The notes under the pieces: model-generated
The model's input: only the letters and a program-made list of their open reading frames with translations
Told to the model about the DNA's origin: nothing
The model's database searches: none
NCBI RefSeq assembly: GCF_029277985.1
Contig: NZ_CP119546.1
Span: 3,162,001 to 3,226,000 of the forward strand
DNA length: 64,000 bases
From: Providencia stuartii
Lineage (GTDB): Bacteria; Pseudomonadota; Gammaproteobacteria; Enterobacterales; Enterobacteriaceae
Reading direction: 5' to 3'
Made by a program: the position numbers and the translations under genes
Shown here: one piece after another, positions 21,534 through 31,653 of the stretch
How positions within the stretch are numbered: the first letter of the stretch is position 1
Layout: each line of letters opens with the position of its first letter

Positions 21534-23477
21534 TTATTCTCTGGCTAACGCATCAATAGGGTTTAATCTAGCGGCACTTCTTGCAGGTAAGAACCCAAAA
21601 ATAATACCGATCGCAGTCGAACACACAAATGCACTAATCAACGCGATTGGCTGAAAAACAAACTCCCAGCCAGGTAATGCCATTTGAGCAAGTAGGCTGA
21701 TACCATAAGAAAGGGCTATGCCCATTCCTCCCCCCATCAAACAGACGAGCACTGCCTCAATTAAAAATTGTTGCATCACATCACTCGTTCGTGCTCCTAC
21801 AGCCATACGAATACCAATTTCTCGTGTGCGCTCTGTTACAGACACCAACATGATATTCATTACCCCAATCCCGCCAACAACCAGTGAAATAACAGCCACT
21901 AAGGTGAGAAATAGCTGCATCGTACGCGTGGTTTTTTCGGCGGTTTTCACTAGCGTGTCGATATTATAGGTAAAAATATCTTTTTTACCGTGTCGCAGTG
22001 TTAACAAACGAGTGATTTGTTGCTCTGCTACTTTGGCATCAATGCCCTCTTTAACCCTAACAACAATACTATCCAAATAAGGTCGGTTTACGATTTTGCT
22101 ATTGACGGTGGTATCAGGCAACCAAATCGATAATGAATTATCTGAACCAAAAATTGATTTTTGTTCCGCTAATACCCCAATCACCGTTGCTGGCATATTA
22201 CCAATCAAAATAGTTTCACCAACCACTTGTTTCTGATTAGGGAAAAAACGTCGTTTCGTATTAGCATCAATCACGACCACTTGAGCTCTACGTCTCACCA
22301 TATCTTCAGTAAAGTTCATCCCCTCAGAAAATTTTTCGGCATAAACTTGAAAATAATCACGCCCAACGCCTAATAATCGTGCTGAAGCATCTAAATTGCC
22401 TCGGCGTAATCGAGTTGATTGAGATAACTCACCAGATACCGCTTGAACATAGGGCTGCTTTGCAATGGCATCAACATCGGCTGGTTTTAACGATTGCCGG
22501 TCTTGTGCATTATCGCTACCAAAATCCTCGCCTGGATACACTGAGATGGTATTCGTACCAATTGATTTGATATCATTAAGTACCATTCCCTGTGCAGCAT
22601 CCCCTATCACCATGATAGAGACGACTGACGCAATACCAATAATAATGCCCAGCATCGTCAATAAGGTACGCATTTTATTCACGACCATGGCACGCCATGC
22701 CATTAACAGTGCTTCACTGAATCGGCCGTACATTTGTGACAAGGACATTTTTCTCGGTGCGGATTTTTTTAATCGCGGTGGTGCTGACGTTGTCACTGTT
22801 CCGGAATCACGAATGATTTCACCGTCTTTAATTTCAATGATGCGTTCAGCCTGCTGGGCCACTTTTGGATCATGAGTAACAATGATTACGGTGTGACCTT
22901 GTGCGCGCAGGTCTTTGAGGATTTTCATGACCTCTTCACCTGAATGGCTATCAAGAGCACCTGTAGGTTCGTCAGCAAGGATCACTTGACCGCCATTCAT
23001 TAATGCTCGTGCAATACTGACTCGCTGTTGTTGCCCACCAGACAGCTGATTAGGCCGATATTCTGCGCGTTCTTTAAGCCCTAATTTGGCCAGTAATTCA
23101 ATCGCTCTTTGACGTCGCTGTGTTTTGCCCACCCCCGCATAAACGGCTGGAACCTCAACATTTTGCTCCGCCGTTAAATGGCTTAACAAATGATAACGTT
23201 GAAAAATAAAACCAAAGTGCTCTCGACGCAATTCCGCTAACTGATTATTATCAAGCTGTGAAATTGTTTGTTGAGCAACGAAATACTCGCCTGAACTCGG
23301 CTTATCCAAACATCCAATGATATTCATTAATGTTGATTTACCTGAGCCTGAAGCGCCAATAATGGCAACCATCTCCCCTGCTTCAATCTTTAGTGAGACG
23401 TCTTTCAGTACGGTAATTTCGGTTTCACCAGCGGGATAACGTCGAGTTATCCCTTTCAGTTCTAATAAGGCCGACAT
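21534..23477 (-). CDS. macB: MacB, ABC-type efflux permease/ATPase
   Basis: 647 aa, the expected length. The N-terminal ATPase has Walker A GASGSGKSTL, signature [16 protein letters not shown] and Walker B VILADEPTGALD. It is fused to a four-helix MacB permease with a large periplasmic loop and conserved C-terminal GIGVMNIMLVSVTERTREIG. With MacA and TolC it forms a tripartite pump exporting macrolides and cell-envelope or heme-related compounds. It starts 1 nt after the macA stop, so it is translationally coupled. The pair matches the E. coli macAB-cspD neighbourhood, here separated by the catabolic cassette. Confidence 0.95.
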   Translation of the reverse strand: MSALLELKGITRRYPAGETEITVLKDVSLKIEAGEMVAIIGASGSGKSTLMNIIGCLDKPSSGEYFVAQQTISQLDNNQLAELRREHFGFIFQRYHLLSHLTAEQNVEVPAVYAGVGKTQRRQRAIELLAKLGLKERAEYRPNQLSGGQQQRVSIARALMNGGQVILADEPTGALDSHSGEEVMKILKDLRAQGHTVIIVTHDPKVAQQAERIIEIKDGEIIRDSGTVTTSAPPRLKKSAPRKMSLSQMYGRFSEALLMAWRAMVVNKMRTLLTMLGIIIGIASVVSIMVIGDAAQGMVLNDIKSIGTNTISVYPGEDFGSDNAQDRQSLKPADVDAIAKQPYVQAVSGELSQSTRLRRGNLDASARLLGVGRDYFQVYAEKFSEGMNFTEDMVRRRAQVVVIDANTKRRFFPNQKQVVGETILIGNMPATVIGVLAEQKSIFGSDNSLSIWLPDTTVNSKIVNRPYLDSIVVRVKEGIDAKVAEQQITRLLTLRHGKKDIFTYNIDTLVKTAEKTTRTMQLFLTLVAVISLVVGGIGVMNIMLVSVTERTREIGIRMAVGARTSDVMQQFLIEAVLVCLMGGGMGIALSYGISLLAQMALPGWEFVFQPIALISAFVCSTAIGIIFGFLPARSAARLNPIDALARE

Positions 23478-23478
23478 A

Positions 23479-24585
23479 TTAATCCACCGTGCTGCGACTA
23501 GTGATAACCTGTTCGCCTTCTTTTAAGCCATCAATGACTTCAACATAAATATCATTGCGGCTACCAATTTTTATCTGGCGCTTCTCGGCATTTTCACCAT
23601 TAAGGATCTCAACGTCATACACCTGCGGTGAAACTTCTGTGCCTAATGCCGACAAAGGTAAAAGCAGGACATCTTTATGTGATTCGAGATCAATTTGCAC
23701 CTGTGCCGTCATTTGCAATTTCAGTAAATGCTGAGGATTAGGCACCTCAAAACGCGCGTAGTAAAAGATTGCATCATTAATTTTTTCAGGCGTCGGTAAA
23801 ATATCTTTCAATACCCCTGAAAAGCGTTTATCGGGAGCACCTAATACGGTAAATGAGGCCGCTTGACCAGGCTTAAGATAAATCACATCAGCTTCTGATA
23901 CTTCAGTCTTTACTAGCATGGTATCGAGATCGGCTAACGTTAAAATGGTAGGAGCCTCTTGCGCCGCTATCACCGTTTGACCTTGTAATGTTTTAATAAA
24001 GGTCACAATGCCATCCATTGGCGCGGTAATCTGCGTGTATTTAAGATTCGTTTTAGCGGTATCTAAAGTGGCTTGATTACGCTTAATCTGTGATTGATAC
24101 GTTGCTACCTGTGCCTTTTTCACTTCAACATCTGTTTGCGCTTTATCTAAATCTTGTTTAGAAACCGCTTGAAGTTTGGATAGACTCAATTGGCGTTGGT
24201 AAGTCACCTCTGCTAAACGTAATTCCGCTTTTGCTAAGGCTAAATTAGATTCTAACTCATGAATCGTTTCTTGAGATTCGGTAACATCGTTTTGTGCTTT
24301 TTGGGGATCGATAACAGCAAGTAAATCGCCTTTTTTGACGTTATCGCCCTCTTTCACATACAAGGTTTGTAGTTGCCCGCTAACCTGCGCCCCAACATCA
24401 ACTTTTCTGACCGCGTCCAGTTTCCCTGTTGCTTGAACTTGCTTATTTAAATCACCTCGCGTCACAGAAACTGTTTGAAAGACTTCTTTTTGTTCTCCCC
24501 CAAAAAATAACAATGCGATAACCATCAAAATCAAAATTACTGATAAAGAAATCAGCCACTTTTTTTTACGTGAATTTGCTCTCAT
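23479..24585 (-). CDS. macA: MacA, periplasmic adaptor of the MacAB-TolC pump
   Basis: 368 aa. There is an N-terminal membrane anchor (KKKWLISLSVILILMVIAL), then the membrane-fusion-protein layout: a lipoyl half-motif (GKLDAVRKVDVGAQVSGQL), a long alpha-hairpin (about residues 100-185), the second lipoyl half (TNLKYTQITAPMDGIVTF), and beta-barrel and membrane-proximal domains (LPTPEKINDAIFYYARFEVP). It links MacB to TolC. The gene is followed directly by macB. It lies about 80 bp after ybjD, with a hairpin between. Confidence 0.95.
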   Translation of the reverse strand: MRANSRKKKWLISLSVILILMVIALLFFGGEQKEVFQTVSVTRGDLNKQVQATGKLDAVRKVDVGAQVSGQLQTLYVKEGDNVKKGDLLAVIDPQKAQNDVTESQETIHELESNLALAKAELRLAEVTYQRQLSLSKLQAVSKQDLDKAQTDVEVKKAQVATYQSQIKRNQATLDTAKTNLKYTQITAPMDGIVTFIKTLQGQTVIAAQEAPTILTLADLDTMLVKTEVSEADVIYLKPGQAASFTVLGAPDKRFSGVLKDILPTPEKINDAIFYYARFEVPNPQHLLKLQMTAQVQIDLESHKDVLLLPLSALGTEVSPQVYDVEILNGENAEKRQIKIGSRNDIYVEVIDGLKEGEQVITSRSTVD

Positions 24586-24604
24586 TCAATCCATACCTAT
24601 AACA

Positions 24605-24628
24605 ATAAAGAGAGGGCTACGCCCCCTC
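24605..24628 (-). terminator. Hairpin between ybjD and macA
   Basis: Plus-strand gagagggctac / gccccctc (24610-24628) forms a GC-rich stem. Read on the minus strand it is followed by tttatt. It lies about 40 bp after the ybjD stop and upstream of the macA start. Confidence 0.5.
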
Positions 24629-24666
24629 AAAAATTCACTCTCTTCAAAACCTGCTTATGATGTTAC

Positions 24667-26331
24667 TTAGTAAGCTTTCCCCCTCGCTAGCCACGCGACT
24701 CGTGAAAACATGCTTTTGAGTTGTGATGGTATTGAGTCGGGCCCTAATTCTGCCGCGCGGTTAACAATGGCTATCGCAAGGTCAGGTTTTGAGGCTTTTG
24801 AAATCGCCTTAATAATCACTCGTCGCGTGGACACTTTTGCGTTATCAGGGATCCCCGATATTTCGTGGTAAAGATGCCCAAAGCCTTCACGATACAAAAA
24901 ATGCTCCATATCGGGTGCGGGTAACCGTGTTAATCGGTCGCGCTCTGTATCATGCATTTTTTCAGCAAAACTAATCGCCGTTGCCGCATATTTTTTGCCT
25001 GCTTCGTCACCATCAACCAATGTATGCCATTCTATACCCATTCCATTGGCAAACTTTAACAAAGGCTTAAGACCACTTTGTGCAAATTCAATCACCTTGA
25101 TCCCTTCGGTTTCAAAGTAATAATTACATTGTCTAGCTAACTCATTCATCAACCAAATTTCAGTTTCTCCTTCCACCAGTAACCAACAGCGAGCAAACAT
25201 TGCAGAAGGCCGGTTAAAACGGATATGAAAGGAGATTTTACGAATTTCTTCTGCGGATAACTCATTCTCTCGTAAACGATAAGCAGAGACTTTGCCGGAA
25301 TCCCGTACTAAACGGCAAATATTTTCAATGGGAACCTGTGATAAAAGCTCCCCTGAGTTTGTTGTCGTAAGACGTTGTAGAGAAAAAAGATTTAACAGCC
25401 CCCAAGCAATCGACAACATAATCGGGTGTAATCGTGTCTCAGGGTCTTCGACAATGACGAGAGGCCGAGCATACTTATCCAGTTGCATATTGCCTTTTGA
25501 TTGTAGCAGAGAAGAAAACATTCCTAATATAATCAACCGGATATTACGTTGATTGGGTTTAGCAATAATGCGGCTGATATTATCTAAGGCCTGCCAACCT
25601 CGTTTGCGGGGCTCAATTTTAATCGTTTCATTCTTTTCTTGAAACATGAATGCGCTTTGCCCAGCAAAATAATGGCTGAGTAATTGCTGCATTGCATCAA
25701 CGCCTTCAACTAACTCTTCATCGCTCAGCCTTTGTGGGTTATTGATCAAGGCTCGCGTCAGTTCTTCCATACGTACATTAAAAATATCACGAACTTCTTT
25801 TTCACCTGACACAATGGTCTCGGTGTTTAATGAGGGGAGAAAACGGGCGTCACGTAAACGGATAACAGGGTACAAACGAATAATTTCTTTAATATACTTA
25901 CCGACATTATCCAAAGATAACTTGTTTCCTCCCGCATTAAGGAAACTACGATCAACACTAATGCTTCCATCGTCATTTAATACTGCACTAACACGATAAA
26001 AAATATGTTTTAAATCATCACCATTATCGACCCAAACAGAACTAAGATGACGAAAACGAAATGAACGATGGCGTCCGGGCCGATTTTCACAAAATTTAAG
26101 CACTATCTGTAATGAACGAAACCGCGAAGTATCATCGCCCGTTGGATGATAAAAGTCGTGCTTATTAAACTGATAATGTTCCTGTTCTGGTGAAAGTAAG
26201 AGAGTCAATGCATCTAAAAGACTCGACTTTCCCCACGAGTTTTCACCTACTAAAACCGTATTTTTATTCAAAGCTAATGAGAGCCGGTTAATCCCTCTAA
26301 AACCGTATATTTCCACACGTTCCAGATACAT
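24667..26331 (-). CDS. ybjD: YbjD, OLD-family ATP-dependent nuclease
   Basis: 554 aa. The N-terminal ABC/SMC-like ATPase starts MYLERVEIYGFRGINRLSL with Walker A GENSWGKSS (residues 29-37). Walker B lies in PLVIVEDPETRLHP. A C-terminal Toprim domain has the acidic motif LVEGETEIWLM (about residue 385) and DGDEAGKKYA (about 440). This is the class 1 OLD nuclease layout, and the start and overall size match enterobacterial YbjD, whose cellular role is unknown. It is divergent from lysO and upstream of macAB, as in E. coli, although aqpZ and ybjX are missing here. Confidence 0.88.
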   Translation of the reverse strand: MYLERVEIYGFRGINRLSLALNKNTVLVGENSWGKSSLLDALTLLLSPEQEHYQFNKHDFYHPTGDDTSRFRSLQIVLKFCENRPGRHRSFRFRHLSSVWVDNGDDLKHIFYRVSAVLNDDGSISVDRSFLNAGGNKLSLDNVGKYIKEIIRLYPVIRLRDARFLPSLNTETIVSGEKEVRDIFNVRMEELTRALINNPQRLSDEELVEGVDAMQQLLSHYFAGQSAFMFQEKNETIKIEPRKRGWQALDNISRIIAKPNQRNIRLIILGMFSSLLQSKGNMQLDKYARPLVIVEDPETRLHPIMLSIAWGLLNLFSLQRLTTTNSGELLSQVPIENICRLVRDSGKVSAYRLRENELSAEEIRKISFHIRFNRPSAMFARCWLLVEGETEIWLMNELARQCNYYFETEGIKVIEFAQSGLKPLLKFANGMGIEWHTLVDGDEAGKKYAATAISFAEKMHDTERDRLTRLPAPDMEHFLYREGFGHLYHEISGIPDNAKVSTRRVIIKAISKASKPDLAIAIVNRAAELGPDSIPSQLKSMFSRVAWLARGKAY

Positions 26332-26787
26332 ACACCCTCTCCTTGCTATTCACTATTTTTAGAGCTTACCTTATTAACCGATAGACTGACTATAAGAGTG
26401 CTCAAAAATTAAATATATTTACATCAATATATACTCTAAATAATTCGACACGTAGTAAAACAGTAGATAAATGGATTGGAAAAGCATGTAGAGCCAAATC
26501 GCTAACAAAAATGCAGGTAGTCAACCATTCAATACACTTGTAGTATACCGAGTATAGCGAACCATATTGAGCATCTATTTTTAGTGTTATAAAATAGTTA
26601 AACTTTATTTTTTAGTCTTTTTATCCTATTTTTTATCGATAGCTAGAGAAAAAGACGTTGCTGTAATAGTTGTTGTAATAAAAGTATTTGGCCTGCTGTT
26701 ATAAAAACAGGATACAGGCAAAATCATTTTAAAATATAATAATGATTATATAACTCCTTGTTAATGGGATAAATTTAAGGATGCAAA
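26332..26787. other. Divergent ybjD/lysO regulatory region
   Basis: 456 bp, strongly AT-rich, with no credible gene. It contains a nested dyad GCCTG-CTGTT...AACAG-...CAGGC (about 26692-26721) and a tandem AGTATA pair (about 26541-26555). Both lie upstream of lysO, which in E. coli is lysine-responsive through ArgP. I saw no convincing lysine riboswitch core. Confidence 0.45.
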
Positions 26788-27687
26788 ATGTATTCAGGAC
26801 TACTCATTATTTTACTACCGTTAACACTAGGTTATCTTATCCCTATAAAAAATAAAAAGATCTTAGATATTACCCATCGTGCATTAAATTCAATGGTATA
26901 TATCATTTTATTTTTAATGGGGGTTACACTCGCCTTACTTGAAAACTTAAGTGTTCACCTCTTTTCCATTTTAATCTACGCACTAACATTTTTTGGTTGT
27001 ATCTTTTCGCTCAACCTGATTTCACTCTTGCTATTAGATAAGCTTGATCCTTGGAAAATTCCAAAGCATAAACAAGAAAAACCGCCTTCACGTATCAAGA
27101 TGGTTTTCGAATCACTCCAGCTATGTGGTGTTTTGTTAATCGGTTTCTTGGTCGGCTTAACCGGCTTTGATTTTCTTCACTATGCCGATAAAGGTAGCCA
27201 AATAGCTTTAATGGCCCTATTACTCTTAGTTGGCTTGCAACTACGTAACAGTGGCATGAGTATTAAACAGATATTAGTTAACCGTCGTGGTACAACGATT
27301 GCCTTTGTAATGGCCGTCAGTGCACTCGCAGGTGGTGCTATTGCTGCAATATTATTGGGTCTACCGGTCAAAATGGGACTGGCATTAGCCTCAGGTTTTG
27401 GCTGGTATTCCTTAACGGGTATCGTATTAACCGATGCTTACGGCCCTGTTATGGGAAGTGCCGCGTTCTTTAATGACCTTGCTCGTGAACTTGCCGCAAT
27501 TATGCTAATTCCTCTAATGATTAATCGCTACCGTTCTACGGCTTTAGGGATATGTGGCTCCACGTCAATGGATTTTACACTTCCCGTTCTCCAGCGTAGT
27601 GGAGGGGTTTCTATTGTTCCCGCAGCGATTGTTCATGGCTTCGTGCTGAGTCTCGTTACCCCTATCTTAATGGCCTTCTTTACCTAA
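26788..27687 (+). CDS. lysO: LysO, lysine exporter
   Basis: 299 aa, the same length as E. coli LysO (YbjE). It is an inner-membrane protein with about eight hydrophobic segments. Conserved stretches are LLIILLPLTLGYLIP, GLQLRNSGMSIKQILVNRRG, ASGFGWYSLTGIVL, GSAAFFNDLARELAAIMLIP and STSMDFTLPVLQRSGG. It exports lysine and toxic lysine analogues such as thialysine. A Shine-Dalgarno taagga lies 7 nt before the ATG. It is divergent from ybjD. Confidence 0.93.
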   Translation: MYSGLLIILLPLTLGYLIPIKNKKILDITHRALNSMVYIILFLMGVTLALLENLSVHLFSILIYALTFFGCIFSLNLISLLLLDKLDPWKIPKHKQEKPPSRIKMVFESLQLCGVLLIGFLVGLTGFDFLHYADKGSQIALMALLLLVGLQLRNSGMSIKQILVNRRGTTIAFVMAVSALAGGAIAAILLGLPVKMGLALASGFGWYSLTGIVLTDAYGPVMGSAAFFNDLARELAAIMLIPLMINRYRSTALGICGSTSMDFTLPVLQRSGGVSIVPAAIVHGFVLSLVTPILMAFFT

Positions 27688-27707
27688 CCCCCTTTTTCTT
27701 TATATCC

Positions 27708-27741
27708 ACCTGCTTATTCATGACTAAGTGAATAAGCAGGT
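27708..27741 (+). terminator. Hairpin downstream of lysO
   Basis: Perfect 13-bp stem acctgcttattca / tgaataagcaggt (27708-27720 and 27729-27741) with an 8-nt loop, 20 bp after the lysO stop. There is no T-run after it, so the call rests on position and stem strength. Confidence 0.5.
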
Positions 27742-27829
27742 ATCCTAAAATGACGATATTTAACAGCGCTTTACATAAGTAGAATTTCAGTCACAATAGC
27801 GTTAGATGAGTGCGAAATAGGAAACCAAC

Positions 27830-29305
27830 ATGAGTGAAAAACAACGTATTTTAGTCTTGGGGGCGAGTGGCTATATCGGGCAGAATTTAATCCCTGAATT
27901 AATTAAACAAGGCCATCAAGTGACAGCAGCAGCAAGACGTGTAGATTGGATGCTCTCCCAAGGTTGGCAAGACACGCAATGCATCTATGTTGATTTACAA
28001 GATCCTGAAACACTCAATGATATTATGCAGGAAATCGATATTGTCTATTTCCTCGTTCATAGCATGGCGGATCAAGCCAATCTCATTGAACGTGAACGCA
28101 CTGCGGCACGTCATGTTCAGCAAGCGCTTGATGAGTCTAATGTAAAACATGTCATTTATCTTAGTTCATTACAGCATGGCCATAGTTATTCACAGCATTT
28201 AATCTCTCGCCGTTTAACCGGAGAGATCCTGCGCGAAAGCAAAGTGCCTGTCACCGAAATTCGCTCAGCTATCATTGTTGGTTCGGGTTCCGCCGCCTTT
28301 GAAATCATGCGTGATATGGTTTACAACTTAGCCATTTTGACTCCGCCACGTTGGGTTCGCTCAAAATCATCACCAATCGCATTGAGTAATATCCTTTATT
28401 ATTTAACTGAATTCGCAAAACTGCCTGTCACGGAAGATCATATCTATGATGCCGGTGGCCCAGAATATATGAGCTACCAAGAATTATTTAAACGCTTTAT
28501 CAAAATCAGCGGCAAACGTCGGTTACTGATCCCTATTCCCATTCCAATCAGTATGATTTCGGTACATTTCATTAGTCTAATCACTTCAGTACCACCTTCC
28601 ATTGCGAAAGAGTTGATCCAAGGCCTACAACATGATCTGCCAGCAGATGATAAAGCGCTACGCCAATTGATCCCACAAACGTTAGTTTCATTTGATGATG
28701 CTGTCAGAATGACTTTATCTCAAGAAGCCGATGCGATCGATAATGCAGATTGGGGATACGATCCTGAAGTTAAAAAACGTTGGCGCCCAGGTTATGGTTT
28801 TTATCCTAAACAAGCAGGTTTTACCCTCGGTACCTCCGCCAGCACAGAATCTTTATGGCACGTCGTACAACAAATTGGGGGGAAAGATGGCTACTTTTAT
28901 GCCAATGCCCTTTGGAAGACCCGTGCGATTATGGATGACATGATGCTAAACAAGGTGAAATATGGTCGGCCTGATCGCGAAGAACTTCAGCTAGGTGATG
29001 AGATCGATGGCTGGAGAGTGATTAATATCGAACCAGAAAAACAGCTTAGTTTATTATTTGGTATGAAAGCGCCAGGTTTAGGCCGTCTCACCTTTACGAT
29101 TCATGATACCGGAAGTCGCCGTTCAATTGATGTACGTGCTTGGTGGCATCCTGCTGGCTTCAGTGGATTACTGTATTGGTTCGCCATGATGCCAGCACAT
29201 TTATTTATTTTTAAAGGAATGGCAAAACGCATCAGTGAGCTGGCTTTTGAACGCGATAAACAGCGTGCTCATAAACCACAAACAGAGCAATTATCTTCAA
29301 AATAA
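27830..29305 (+). CDS. ybjT: YbjT-type NAD(P)-binding SDR/DUF2867 protein
   Basis: 491 aa. The N-terminal half is an atypical short-chain dehydrogenase/NmrA-like Rossmann domain with nucleotide motif LVLGASGYIGQNLIPELI and IYLSSLQHG. The C-terminal 150 aa are DUF2867-like (ESLWHVVQQIGGKDGYFYAN, TFTIHDTGSRRSIDVRAWWH) and end with a hydrophobic segment near GLLYWFAMMPAHLFIF that may touch the membrane. The length and order agree with E. coli YbjT, whose substrate is unknown. A ribosome binding site aggaaa precedes the ATG. It lies between lysO and artP. Confidence 0.87.
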   Translation: MSEKQRILVLGASGYIGQNLIPELIKQGHQVTAAARRVDWMLSQGWQDTQCIYVDLQDPETLNDIMQEIDIVYFLVHSMADQANLIERERTAARHVQQALDESNVKHVIYLSSLQHGHSYSQHLISRRLTGEILRESKVPVTEIRSAIIVGSGSAAFEIMRDMVYNLAILTPPRWVRSKSSPIALSNILYYLTEFAKLPVTEDHIYDAGGPEYMSYQELFKRFIKISGKRRLLIPIPIPISMISVHFISLITSVPPSIAKELIQGLQHDLPADDKALRQLIPQTLVSFDDAVRMTLSQEADAIDNADWGYDPEVKKRWRPGYGFYPKQAGFTLGTSASTESLWHVVQQIGGKDGYFYANALWKTRAIMDDMMLNKVKYGRPDREELQLGDEIDGWRVINIEPEKQLSLLFGMKAPGLGRLTFTIHDTGSRRSIDVRAWWHPAGFSGLLYWFAMMPAHLFIFKGMAKRISELAFERDKQRAHKPQTEQLSSK

Positions 29306-29334
29306 TCATTGATTGAAGATAAAAACCAAATTTT

Positions 29335-29364
29335 TATGCATACAATATTGCATAAATATGCTTA
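29335..29364 (+). promoter_or_regulatory. ArgR-type (ARG box-like) operator upstream of artP
   Basis: The AT-rich segment contains atgcatacaatattgcat (29336-29353) overlapping attgcataaatatgctta (29347-29364). These resemble tandem imperfect ARG boxes (consensus wnTGAATwwwwATTCAnw). The position, about 50 bp upstream of artP, is where ArgR controls this operon in E. coli. Confidence 0.45.
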
Positions 29365-29409
29365 CAGGATTAATATCTGTGTCAATTAAACAAGGTATTA
29401 TTGGTAAGC

Positions 29410-30138
29410 ATGAGCATTCAATTAAAAAATATAAACTGTTTTTACGGCTCTCATCAGGCACTTTTTGATATTAACTTAGAGTGCCCAGCCGGAGAAACCA
29501 TGGTGTTACTCGGTCCTAGCGGCGCTGGTAAAAGCTCTTTATTACGCGTGTTAAATCTGCTCGAGATGCCACGTTCAGGTTTGCTTAACATTGCAGGTCA
29601 GCAATTTGACTTTGCATCTACACCCGATGCCAAGGCGATCCGTGCATTGCGCCAAAATGTAGGTATGGTATTTCAACAATACAACTTGTGGCCACATTTG
29701 ACCGTTTTAGATAACCTTATTGAAGCACCATGCCGAGTTTTAAAGCTGTCACGTCAAGAAGCAAAAGCCAAAGCGGAGAAATTGCTAGAGCGTTTACGCC
29801 TAACACAATTCGCAACACGTTTTCCGTTACATTTATCGGGTGGTCAACAACAACGTGTTGCCATTGCCCGTGCACTGATGATGGAACCCCAAGTGCTGCT
29901 ATTTGATGAACCTACTGCGGCACTTGATCCTGAAATTACGGCACAAGTTGTCGATATTATTCGGGAATTGTCAGCAACAGGAATTACACAGGTTATCGTT
30001 ACTCATGAAGTAGAGATCGCCCGTAAAGCCGCTAGCCGTGTGGTGTATATGGAAAACGGCCATATTATTGAACAAGGGGATGCTAGCCACTTCACTGCTC
30101 CTCAAACTCAAGCATTTGCAAACTATCTGTCACATTAA
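29410..30138 (+). CDS. artP: ArtP, ATPase of the arginine ABC importer
   Basis: 242 aa, identical in length to E. coli ArtP. Starting at [20 protein letters not shown] (ATG 29410; a TTG three codons upstream is less likely), it has Walker [11 protein letters not shown]-loop [14 protein letters not shown], signature [16 protein letters not shown] and Walker [15 protein letters not shown]. It energises arginine uptake by ArtQ/ArtM with the binding protein ArtI. It is the first gene of artPIQM and is preceded by ArgR-like boxes, so repression by arginine is likely. Confidence 0.96.
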   Translation: MSIQLKNINCFYGSHQALFDINLECPAGETMVLLGPSGAGKSSLLRVLNLLEMPRSGLLNIAGQQFDFASTPDAKAIRALRQNVGMVFQQYNLWPHLTVLDNLIEAPCRVLKLSRQEAKAKAEKLLERLRLTQFATRFPLHLSGGQQQRVAIARALMMEPQVLLFDEPTAALDPEITAQVVDIIRELSATGITQVIVTHEVEIARKAASRVVYMENGHIIEQGDASHFTAPQTQAFANYLSH

Positions 30139-30156
30139 TAGATATAGGATTAAGCA

Positions 30157-30900
30157 ATGAAAAAAATGATATTAGCTGCACTACTTGGCGCTGTAACCTT
30201 ATCTGCAACTGCGGCGGAAAAAGAGACTATCCGTTTTGCAACAGAAGCAACATACGCACCATTTGAAATGTTCGATAAAAATAACCAAATCGTTGGCTTT
30301 GATGTTGATTTGGCAAATGCTATGTGTGAAAAAATGAATGCGACATGCACATTTACTCACCAATCCTTCGATAGCTTGATCCCAAGTCTAAAATTCCGTC
30401 GTTTTGAAGCATTAATGGCAGGAATAGATATTACGCCAGATCGTCAAAAACAAGTTGATTTCACGGATACTTACTATCCTAACTCAGCCGAATTTATCGC
30501 CATTAAAGAGAAGGTTTCTTCGGTCGATCAACTGCAAGGTAAAAAAATTGGTGTACAAAACGGAACAACTCACCAAAAATACATCATGGAACAACATAAA
30601 GGTATGACAACTGTGCCTTATGATAACTATCAATCTGCCATTCTTGACCTACAAAATGGCCGTATTGATGCCGTGTTTGGCGATACTGCGGTTGCCGACG
30701 AATGGCTAAAAGCTAAAGGTAACGAAAACTTAGCACCTATTGGTGAAAAAGTCACAGACCCACAATACTTCGGCATTGGTCTCGGTATTGCAGTACGTAA
30801 AGGTAATAAAGAGTTATTAGATAAAATGAATAAGGCACTCGCAGAAGTCAAAGCAGATGGTACTTATGACGTTATCTATAAAAAATGGTTTGAACAATAA
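30157..30900 (+). CDS. artI: ArtI-type periplasmic arginine-binding protein
   Basis: 247 aa with a signal peptide (MKKMILAALLGAVTLSATAA, cut before EKETIRFATE). It belongs to solute-binding family 3, with conserved QIVGFDVDLANAMCEKMNAT, SFDSLIPSLKFRR, GIDITPDRQKQVDFT and KKIGVQNGTTHQKYIMEQ. ETIRFATEATYAPFE and the C-terminal TYDVIYKKWF are closer to ArtI than to ArtJ. There is only one binding-protein gene here, where E. coli has both artI and artJ. It lies between artP and artQ. Confidence 0.92.
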   Translation: MKKMILAALLGAVTLSATAAEKETIRFATEATYAPFEMFDKNNQIVGFDVDLANAMCEKMNATCTFTHQSFDSLIPSLKFRRFEALMAGIDITPDRQKQVDFTDTYYPNSAEFIAIKEKVSSVDQLQGKKIGVQNGTTHQKYIMEQHKGMTTVPYDNYQSAILDLQNGRIDAVFGDTAVADEWLKAKGNENLAPIGEKVTDPQYFGIGLGIAVRKGNKELLDKMNKALAEVKADGTYDVIYKKWFEQ

Positions 30901-30912
30901 TCGATACTGTTA

Positions 30913-31653
30913 ATGAATAATTTTCTTTTTCTAACAAGTGCCGCCGGTCTGACCGTCGGCCTTGCTGTTTCTGCCCTTATATTGGGTTTGATTCTCGCCA
31001 TGCTATTCACAGCTTGGGAATCCGTTCGATTTAAACCAATCGCATTTTTAGGAACCTGTTGGGTAACGTTAATTCGAGGCTTACCAGAACTGCTGGTTGT
31101 CCTGTTTGTTTACTTCGGGACACTGCAACTGATAAACCTATTAGGCGATGGTATTGATATCAACCTTGGTTTCTGGCAAACCACCTTACAAATTGATCCA
31201 AGCATTTTCTTTGCGGAAAGTGGTGAGTTCGACTTTACGCCTTTTGCTTGCGGTGTGGTTGCACTGGCTCTACTGTATGCATCCTATGCATCACAGACGC
31301 TACGAGGAGCCTTAAAAGCCGTACCTTATGGGCAATGGGAAGCTGGTTTAGCCCTCGGATTAACTAAACGAACTATTTTCTTTCGCTTTATCATGCCTCA
31401 GATGTGGCGTCATGCGCTGCCCGGATTAGGGAACCAGTGGTTAGTTTTACTCAAAGATACCGCTTTAGTTTCTTTAATCAGTGTTAATGATTTAATGTTG
31501 CAGACTAAAACCATCGTTAACCGTACCCATGAACCGTTTACATGGTATGCGATTGTTGGCTTAATCTACTTAGCGATCACCTTATTGAGCCAAGTCATCC
31601 TAAAACGAATCGAGTTGCGTACAACCCGTTTTGAGCGAGGTGAATCGCAATGA
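30913..31653 (+). CDS. artQ: ArtQ, arginine ABC importer permease
   Basis: 246 aa inner-membrane permease of the His/Glu/Gln/Arg/opine family, with five or so hydrophobic segments. It has [18 protein letters not shown] near the N-terminus and the cytoplasmic EAA loop ([20 protein letters not shown]). It pairs with ArtM. Its stop overlaps the artM start (ATGA), so the two are translationally coupled. The ribosome binding site is weak, which suggests translation coupled to artI. Confidence 0.95.
   Translation: MNNFLFLTSAAGLTVGLAVSALILGLILAMLFTAWESVRFKPIAFLGTCWVTLIRGLPELLVVLFVYFGTLQLINLLGDGIDINLGFWQTTLQIDPSIFFAESGEFDFTPFACGVVALALLYASYASQTLRGALKAVPYGQWEAGLALGLTKRTIFFRFIMPQMWRHALPGLGNQWLVLLKDTALVSLISVNDLMLQTKTIVNRTHEPFTWYAIVGLIYLAITLLSQVILKRIELRTTRFERGESQ

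Noticed and set aside
26332..26787. Lysine riboswitch in front of lysO
   Set aside because: I looked for the conserved multi-helix core and saw only a nested dyad and AT-rich sequence; in E. coli lysO is controlled by ArgP instead.
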